The notes beneath the pieces were generated by a model. The model was given only the letters and a program-made list of their open reading frames with translations. It was not told the origin of the DNA and did no database searches. Below, in pieces: positions 57,251-64,000 of a stretch of 64,000 nucleotides of DNA. The DNA comes from Sinonovacula constricta (taxonomy: Eukaryota; Mollusca; Bivalvia; Cardiida; Solecurtidae). Made by a program: the position numbers and the translations under genes. The DNA lies in the NCBI GenBank assembly GCA_007844125.1, contig CM017572.1, positions 42,113,077-42,177,076 of the forward strand, written 5' to 3'. Positions within the stretch are counted from its first letter, which is position 1. Every line of letters begins with the position of its first letter.

Positions 57251-57670
57251 TTTAAACAGACGACCATGGTTGTTAACAAAATGAAGGATTAAGACAGCAA
57301 TAGTTGAGGCAACAAGGTCTGTTGTAGCTTCAGGAGTCTACCAGTCATGATTGAAGGGTCCCAGGTTTGAGCCTCGGATGTTAGACCTTGAGCAAGACCA
57401 TTTACTACTTACTGATCTGTGTAGTATCAACAATAGTGTTGCTTGTATCTATAAAGTGGACTATTAGGACAACAAAAGAAATGAGGGCTTAAGTACTCCT
57501 TTTTGTGTTGTCATTAACAAAAAGTGGGCCCCTGTTGGAATGTGAAGACATAAGTAAATTTTTTTTTGTTCTTTTGGTTTTTTAAATGTTACTACTATAC
57601 TGATGTAGATTTTTAATACCATTTTCAAAGTTTAATACCCAGCTTATGAGGCATATTTATAATGATATGA

Positions 57671-57918
57671 GGGGGCGCCCGTGGTGTTGTAGTAGAGTCG
57701 CCGACTTGTAACTCCTTTGACCGCTTATCCTCTCACCGCATGGGTCAGAGTCCCATTTCGACGTGAAGGACTTAATGTGGGAAGGTTATCCAGCTGAACT
57801 GCATTTTGCCAGTGGGTCTGCCCAGACATTTGTTTGGGGTCTTCCTCTACCAAAATAGCTGGGCGTCGATATAATGATCATAACTGTTTGCTGCTGTGTA
57901 TTAAAAACAAAACAGAAT
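57671..57918 (+). repeat. SINE family B, full-length copy
   Basis: Head gggcgcccgtggtgttgtag with A-box-like tagtagagtcgccgacttgt and B-box-like gggtcagagtccc, body aggttatccagctgaactgc and ggggtcttcctctaccaaaa, tail gatcataactgtttgctgct and aaaaacaaaac. Ends about 100 bases before the EVI5-like start exon. Confidence 0.8.
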
Positions 57919-58013
57919 GATATGAATATTTAGCAGCAGTTCTACTTATACTTGAGCAGAACTTTGAACTGATTTGAACTGAATAAAAGCTATATTTTTA
58001 TAATGTGTTGCAG

Positions 58014-58250
58014 AAGAACTAGCATCACCATGCAAGTGTGACCCAACACCATGTCAGTAGACCGGACAGTGTCCGGAGAGTCCACTGGTTCTGAGTACTC
58101 CACCGATGGTTGCTCAGATACAAGCTCCGCCCACCTGAGTCCGGATGGTCCCCAGCCTGATTCAGGTGATGGGAGCCAGTGTTCAGTCAAGACCAATTCC
58201 CTGCCACCAGAGGAACTAGAACTGCTGGCCAAACTGGAGGAAGCTAACAG
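58014..58250 (+). CDS. EVI5/EVI5-like Rab-GAP: N-terminal coding exon (gene continues beyond window)
   Basis: Probable start of a TBC-domain Rab GTPase-activating protein. Acceptor gttgcag ends at 58013; ATG at 58051; 66 codons plus two bases; donor acag|gtaacc. The first ~50 residues are Ser/Thr/Gly-rich and probably disordered; the end, LPPEELELLAKLEEANR, matches the LSP(D)ELELLAKLEEQNR motif just before the TBC region in vertebrate EVI5 and EVI5L. The TBC domain and coiled coil are not in the window, so the call rests on this one motif. An upstream ATG at 58030 opens a three-codon frame. An upstream leader exon must exist but is not certain. Confidence 0.72.
58030..58041 (+). promoter_or_regulatory. 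Minimal upstream open reading frame in the EVI5-like leader
   Basis: ATG CAA GTG TGA, context accATGc, ending nine bases before the main ATG at 58051. It could lower translation of the main frame. Confidence 0.55.
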
Positions 58251-58904
58251 GTAACCAGTCAATCTTTTGTTTTTAAGTACATTCACCTCAGCACTATGCC
58301 AATTTAAATAGCGATGACCAGTCTAATGAACCCAAACAATTATCTAGGAATCCAGATAATCTTTACCCTTTCCATTTTGTTTTAATCAGTTTCAAGCCAC
58401 ATGGTCTCTGCATACATATTACAGCTTTCAGTAGTACGTTCTCAAGTGCCTCTTATGGAATATTTTTTTTTATAAAGACAATAACAGGAAAATGCAGCTG
58501 TTCAAAGAGTACTTTTTCAAAGAAAAGAGCTGAGTATGCTGTAGTCTGGTTCCCTTCTTACTGTTATGACAAGCAGGTCTGACCCTGTCACATAGTGACC
58601 AGGGGAAAAAACTCCAGACTAAGTATGTTGCAAGTAACAGTCTATCTTCCAATTATAAAAAGAGTCCTAGGCAATGTGTTGTAAAGCATAGATTGGATGG
58701 AAATCATTAACCTTATTGTTCAGTGTACTTTGTTCCTTAAAGTTTTTGTCATTTTAAGAAATAAAATAACCCTGTTTATTCTTACATTTACTTCTTAGAC
58801 CATGCTCTCTGTGATACCTTGGGTGTCTCAAATCTGAGCTTTTTTTGTGTTGATTTCTCAGTTTTGCATATTGGTTATATCCACACATGTATATGAACAA
58901 AGGG

Positions 58905-58945
58905 GGTGTCTGTGGCCTAGTGGATAGAGTTGCAGATTATTATTT
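58905..58945 (+). repeat. SINE family B, 5' head fragment
   Basis: gggggtgtctgtggcctagt, ggatagagttgcagattatt is the A-box part of a family B head, then breaks off. Confidence 0.6.
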
Positions 58946-59204
58946 TGACACAAAAGGTTGGTAAGCTAAGAGAGGTGTAACAAGTGGTTGGTTTCAGTAA
59001 AAGGCTGTAAAGAGTTGTTTAGTTTAGTTTAGTATATGTTTTCATAATAATTAAGAATTTTGAAAATGGTGTGGCTGAAAATTCGGGTGGACATCCCTCA
59101 CATTCACTTATACAATTTAATGGACTCAGTCCACCGAGTTTTGTCAAAGACTGCACCTCTCTATATCAGGGATGTATTTTCTACTTTAATTTTCCATATT
59201 TCAG

Positions 59205-59288
59205 ACAACTCCAGATTAGTCCTGACCCACTAGCACCTAAGGACCCTGTGGAGTTGGAGTTGTTAGTCAAGCTGCAGGCAGCTAACAG
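59205..59288 (+). CDS. EVI5-like: second, in-phase exon repeating the LELLxKL motif
   Basis: Acceptor atatttcag, donor acag|gtaata; exactly 84 bases, phase 2 in and 2 out, so it can be included or skipped without shifting the frame. Read after the exon at 58250 it gives ...EEANR then QLQISPDPLAPKDP, VELELLVKLQAANR. Its end repeats the end of the previous exon (ELELLAKLEEANR). It may be a cassette, a mutually exclusive alternative, or a constitutive second copy. Confidence 0.65.
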
Positions 59289-59692
59289 GTAATACACACA
59301 ACAGGCAAACTATTGTGAAAGTACAGAATATAGTGATGTTTTCATAATGTTGTAAAAATTAAAAAATGGTCAATCATTACTGGCAATCTGTATTGATCCT
59401 TAGCTATCTATATAGTAGGCGTGATCATGCATAGTAGTACTTGCATATCTGTGACAGTGTTTAAACATGTTCAAACTTTGACCATGGATCGAACAACCAT
59501 AGTAAACCCTTACTTATCAGTTTTAGTGCATATTATAACCGTAGTTGTCCATAAAGCAATTCATGTTCTGGAAACCATAGTACAACATCATCCTGCTGCT
59601 GTGAAGTTAAATGACGCGATTGCTGGCTTTCTTGTTTCATGGCTGCATCTCAATCTCATTCAGAAGATCAGTGAGATGAACCAAAGTCCATT

Positions 59693-60300
59693 TCAATACT
59701 AGAACTCACTTTATCAGTCACATGTTGGTTTGTCTGGGCCATGGTTTCAATAGTAGAACTCACTTTATCAGTCACATTTTGGTTTGTCTGGGCCATGGTT
59801 TCAATACTAGAACTCACTTTATCAGTCACATGTTGGTTTGTCTGGGCCATGGTTTCAATACTAGAACTCACTTTATCAGTCACATTTTGGTTTGTCTGGG
59901 CCATGGTTTCAATACTAGAACTCACTTTATCAGTCACATTTTGGTTTGTCTGGGCCATGGTTTCAATAGTAGAACTCACTTTATCAGTCACATGTTGGTT
60001 TGTCTGGGCCATGGTTTCAATACTAGAACTCACTTTATCAGTCACATGTTGGTTTGTCTGGGCCATGGTTTTAATACTAGAACTCACTTTATCAGTCACA
60101 TTTTGGTTTGTCTGGGCCATGGTTTCAATACTAGAACTCACTTTATCAGTCACATTTTGGTTTGTCTGGGCCATGGTTTCAATACTAGAACTCACTTTAT
60201 CAGTCACATTTTGGTTTGTCTGGGCCATGGCTTCAATACTAGAACTCACTTTATCAGTCACATTTTGGTTTGTCTGGGCCATGGTTTCAATACTAGAAAC
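59693..60300. repeat. 54-bp minisatellite, about eleven well-preserved copies
   Basis: Unit ttcaatactagaactcactt, tatcagtcacattttggttt, gtctgggccatgg; exact 54-base spacing. Variants: cacattttgg/cacatgttgg, tactag/tagtag. Because 54 is a multiple of three, two plus frames and one minus frame stay open for about 200 codons. The minus frame (60282-59668) reads MAQTNQNVTDKVSSSIET repeats, ending MDFGSSH and a stop. Which, if any, is translated is unknown. Confidence 0.95.
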
Positions 60301-60790
60301 TTCACATTTGGTTGTTGGCCTTTCATACTAGATCACTTTCATCCATTTGGTTTGTCTGGGCCATGGTTTCAATACTAGAACTCACTTTATCAGTCCATTT
60401 TGGTTTGTCTGGGCCATGGTTCAATACTAGAACTCACTTATCAGTCACTTTTGGTTTGTCTGGGCATGGCTCATACTAGAACTCACTTTACATCAATTTT
60501 GTTTCTGGCCATGGTTTCAATACTAGAACTCACTTTATCAGTCACATTTTGTTTTGTCTGGGCCATGTTTCAATATACTAGAACTCTCACTTTATCAGTC
60601 ACTTTTGGTTTGTCTGGGCCTGGTTTCATACTAGAACTCACTTTATCAGTCACAGTTGGGTTTGTCTGGGCCATGGCTTCAATACTAGAACTCACTTTAT
60701 CAGTCACTTTTTGGTTTATCTGGGCCATGGCTTCAATACTAGAACTCACTTTGCCATGCACGTGTTGGCTGGTTTGGGCCCTGGTTTCTG
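60300..60790. repeat. Degenerate continuation of the 54-bp minisatellite
   Basis: About nine further copies with many single-base losses (cttatcagtcactttt, gggcatggctcatac, gtttctggccatgg). The minus frame reopens from 60761 to 60570 with the same 18-residue repeat. Confidence 0.85.
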
Positions 60791-61820
60791 TGGCTGGACG
60801 TTGAAGGGATGTGTTTTTTCCTTGGTGGCATTTTGAATGTGGACTGAGTACATGAGGTCAAGCATTTGTACATAAGTACAGATTGTTCATCCATTCTTAA
60901 ACGTTACTGGTAATCTGCTTATCTTTTGCAATACTGATGTTACTATGGTAACAGTTGTGAATACATGTGTATGTAAGTTAAATGTTTCTATAACTGATGT
61001 TAAGAACTTTTGGCTTCAGAGGTAGCAACCTACTGGTAACATTTGTAGTAGTATCTATTTATGACTAGAACTATAATATGATAGTTAAGGATGAAGGAAG
61101 TTGCTAAAAACTTATTGCACATAATTTATTTATATTATACTTCTTTGCATAGTAGATGTCACAATAGTAATTGGTCATTCAGGAGGAGAGACACCTGGTC
61201 ACCCCAGGTCACTGGCCCATGAGGATATGGGTCACTCATACTTCTGGAGACACACACGGGTCTTGCTACTAACTGACACTTCTATCAAATTTCTTATCCA
61301 GAAGTAATTTTAAATGTTGTTGCCTTACCTTTTATCCTCCTACATTTGTTAAAAGCAACTAGGTTACAGTTTTGTGCATCACTACAACAAATAGAGGGGA
61401 TAAATACTATCCCTTCAGGACAAAATTCATTAATACATTTTAGCATAGGTGGACAAAATTCCTCCATTTAGTTTCCATGGTGGACAAAACTCACCTTCAC
61501 CCCATTGTAAATATTGCTGCATTTTTTATTTGATTCCCATGGTTAGATGTCATAATCATATTAACACAGATTTTTTTCTTTTGAAAATCTTACTATGAGA
61601 GCTATTTTAGTTTTATGAATGTACAGGAGGATTTTGTCTGCCTCGGAAAATGTATAAAAGGAATGTTGTCCTACAGTACACTCTATACACAATACTAACC
61701 TATTTAACCTACCTCCTTGACATGAAATCTGCCTTAGTGCCCCACTCAAGTGGTTGATATAGAAAGCTTTCCAAGAAGTAAATGTTGTGTACCTATATTC
61801 CATAAAAATAATTAGTCATA

Positions 61821-62240
61821 TTTTTTTTTAGCTCACCTGTTCACACCTAAGCACAACATGCCTGAGCACAACATGCCCAAGCACAACATGCTTAAGGTGA
61901 CCTTTTCTGCTAACCCTCCATCCGTTGTGCGTCATCATCAATTTGCTTGTAAGATCACTAGAGGCTTCAGTTTTTATCCAATCTTTTGCCAAACTTGGCA
62001 AGAATGTTTGTCAGGAATTCAGTAACTGGGTTATATTGGGTCAAAAACTAGGTCACTAGGTCAAATTACATATATTTGAAAACCTTGTGAACACAATTTA
62101 TGACACAATCTTTACCAAACCTAGCCAGAATGTTTGTCTCCAAGAAATCTTGGACCCGGTCATTACAGGGTTACATGGGGTCAGAAAGTGGGTCACTAGG
62201 TTAAATCCTTATGAACATGCTAGAGGCCACATTTACAAAG
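61821..62240. repeat. Bivalve-type dispersed repeat starting TTTTTAGCTCACCTG
   Basis: A T run with agctcacctg, a triple of (c/g)agcacaacatgccc, gtgaccttttctgctaaccc and ttgtgcgtcatcatcaattt, then modules caaacttggcaagaatgttt and gtcactaggtcaaatt. These are the plus-strand relatives of the modules at 23940-24745. Confidence 0.7.
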
Positions 62241-62398
62241 TTTACATAGTTATAAGTTGTAAACACTTACCACGTTGGACCACTTTTCATTTATCTTTGT
62301 GATAATGTTAATTTTGCCTTCTAAGATAAATGAGAAATTAGTATTACATTTAGGTCAGATAGTATGTAAAGACCAATCTAGATCTGCAGTCTCTATAC

Positions 62399-63252
62399 AA
62401 GGGCTCCCCCTGGGGTTTTTTTGGTACAAGCCAACCAATGAGCCAAATTGTGAGCCACTTTTTTATTTCATGAGCCATTTTTATGAGCCATTTACGTGTC
62501 AATTTTAATGTTACTTTTGTAGTATGTATATGTATGTTTGTTAACACGCAATTCTTTTTAATTTAATGTACTTTTTGTAGTGTTATTGAATTGAGAATGA
62601 AAAAAAAACAACGTGAACTTTCTTTTTTACGTTTATTTACATAAACATTTGTATATTTTATATACATTTAGTATCTCTATGTCGCCTTTAGGCAATATCA
62701 TTCTTTTAACATAGCCATTATATGCAGTTACAGTGAAAGCAATAGTCATGGTTTAGTATTTACATTTTGTACATTGTATGCAGAGGTACAGAGTCCCTAT
62801 TGAATGTAACTCGTCACAAACACACTTTTGGCTGCTGTCTGCTCAACTAGTAATTATGTTTCTAATTGTATCATTAATTGTTATTAATCGACAATCCGGT
62901 ACTGTCCAATTAATGTTCGCAACAAACATTCGGCTGGTTCCTTTATTATCGTCTCACAAATTACACTAATCCTTCCCTGAGGCGATGTTTATTCGGCAGT
63001 TATGTACACAACAGGTCAACACACAAATGCCCTCAAGGTGAAGGCCGCCGCGCAAGCTTGATTGGCTATCGAGCTTCTCATTGCTAGCAAATCACAGTAT
63101 ACGTAGAAATGGTTACCAGTCTTGGCGGCTTTGCGATTCGCATAAAATAATGCTTAAAAAATCGTGCGCCATAAGGATGCGCCAATTTTGAAAAAAATTA
63201 GCCACTTTTTTGCTTTTGCACCAATGGCCCATTTTGCGCATGGCAGCGGGAG
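62399..63252. mobile_element. Probable non-autonomous hAT-like element
   Basis: The left end reads caagggctcccccTG and the right end, reverse-complemented, CAGGGCTCCCGCTGCC. Subterminal stretches are related in type: gagccacttttttatttcat at left, ttagccacttttttgctttt at right. No target duplication is certain and there is no transposase frame. Confidence 0.5.
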
Positions 63253-63863
63253 CCCTGCTATACTGAAGGAGCCTACTAGTTATGGTCAATGGCAAGATGA
63301 CCTGTTCTGCATAATAACTGCATAGATGTATTGTTATCTGTATGTTGGTATGTAGGAATGGTGATAAATGGTATGAATAATGGTAGTGACTGCATACCAC
63401 ATTTCAGTCGTTCAGGACTGTCCATTGAAATGTTTTATCTTAGCCAGCTTAGCATGAATTGATCAATCTGAGGTAGATAGTGTAGATCCAGACTTGTCAG
63501 CTCCATGTGCAGTATTGATGCAGACTTTCTACTCTACATATTATAATACCAAGAGTAATGAGCAAATAACTAAAGATGTAGTTGTGTTTATTTCCATGTA
63601 GCATGATGAGGGTATTATCATCTCTTGGCACTCTCTACATCCTGTATCCATTGTTGCTGTGTCTGTCAGTCACTGTGGGACATGTGCACACCAGAGCCCT
63701 TGAATAATTGACTAACTTCAAAACATGTAATAACAACAGACTCTGTCCTGAGAGCCATACAATCACGATTTACACTATTTACAACAAGGTGTTATAAATC
63801 ACTATGCTATACCCGATGCAAGAATTACATCCTTGAGCAAGATTATTACTATTTTCATTGTCT

Positions 63864-64000
63864 GCACAACAGGTTGTTAATACTGCACTCCAGGTAGTTA
63901 ATACTGCCCTTCAGGTAATACTGCACTCCAGGTAGTTAATACTGCACTTTAGGTAATACTACACTTCAGGTAGTTAATACTGCACTTAAGGTAATACTAC
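63864..64000. repeat. Minisatellite running off the window end
   Basis: Alternating units aggtagttaatactgcactcc (about 21) and aggtaatactgcactcc (about 17), giving a ~38-base higher-order period. At least six units; the array continues beyond the window. Confidence 0.85.

Noticed and set aside
59722..60378. 218- and 196-residue plus-strand frames
   Set aside because: They are shadows of the 54-bp array, open because the period is a multiple of three.

Overview
The window looks like nuclear DNA of a bivalve mollusc. It is AT-rich and intron-rich, with GT/AG-spliced genes of clear metazoan type and many short tRNA-derived SINEs. It also carries dispersed repeats with the 'TTTTTAGCTCACCTG' start and the 'accaagtttggtgaagattggg' module that I associate with bivalve genomes. 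The organism call is inference; the genes are read directly from the sequence.

Layout: (1) 1-~12 kb, plus strand: a complete gene for a 321-residue tandem coactosin-like protein with two ADF-H actin-binding domains. (2) ~12-18.3 kb, no gene: SINE pieces and a ~1.9 kb hAT-like inverted-repeat element interrupted by a 961-bp TA-flanked element. (3) 18.4-26.9 kb, minus strand: complete proteasome subunit beta type-7 (PSMB7), eight coding exons, 273 residues, all catalytic residues present. (4) 27.1-35.8 kb, plus strand: complete casein kinase II regulatory subunit beta (CSNK2B), five coding exons, 217 residues. PSMB7 and CSNK2B are head to head around a short promoter with ETS-like and NRF-1-like sites. 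(5) 36-58 kb: no gene I can support; SINEs, decayed transposons, trinucleotide-rich tracts and three minisatellites (63-, 58- and 38-bp units). (6) 58 kb to the end, plus strand: the N-terminal coding exon of a probable EVI5/EVI5-like Rab-GAP gene and a second in-phase exon that repeats its last motif; the rest lies beyond the window. Its intron holds a 54-bp (18-codon) minisatellite, two dispersed repeats and another minisatellite at the window end.

The genes are unrelated housekeeping or cytoskeletal/trafficking genes; only PSMB7 and CSNK2B are plausibly coupled, through a shared promoter. All coding exons were joined by reading frame and splice phase, and every junction given is consistent with GT-AG introns. 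I found no CRISPR array, no rRNA, no convincing functional tRNA and no new defence or metabolic system. The most interesting items are the tandem coactosin with homologous introns, the duplicated EVI5-like exon, the 18-residue-repeat open frame, the nested transposons and a perfect intronic hairpin.
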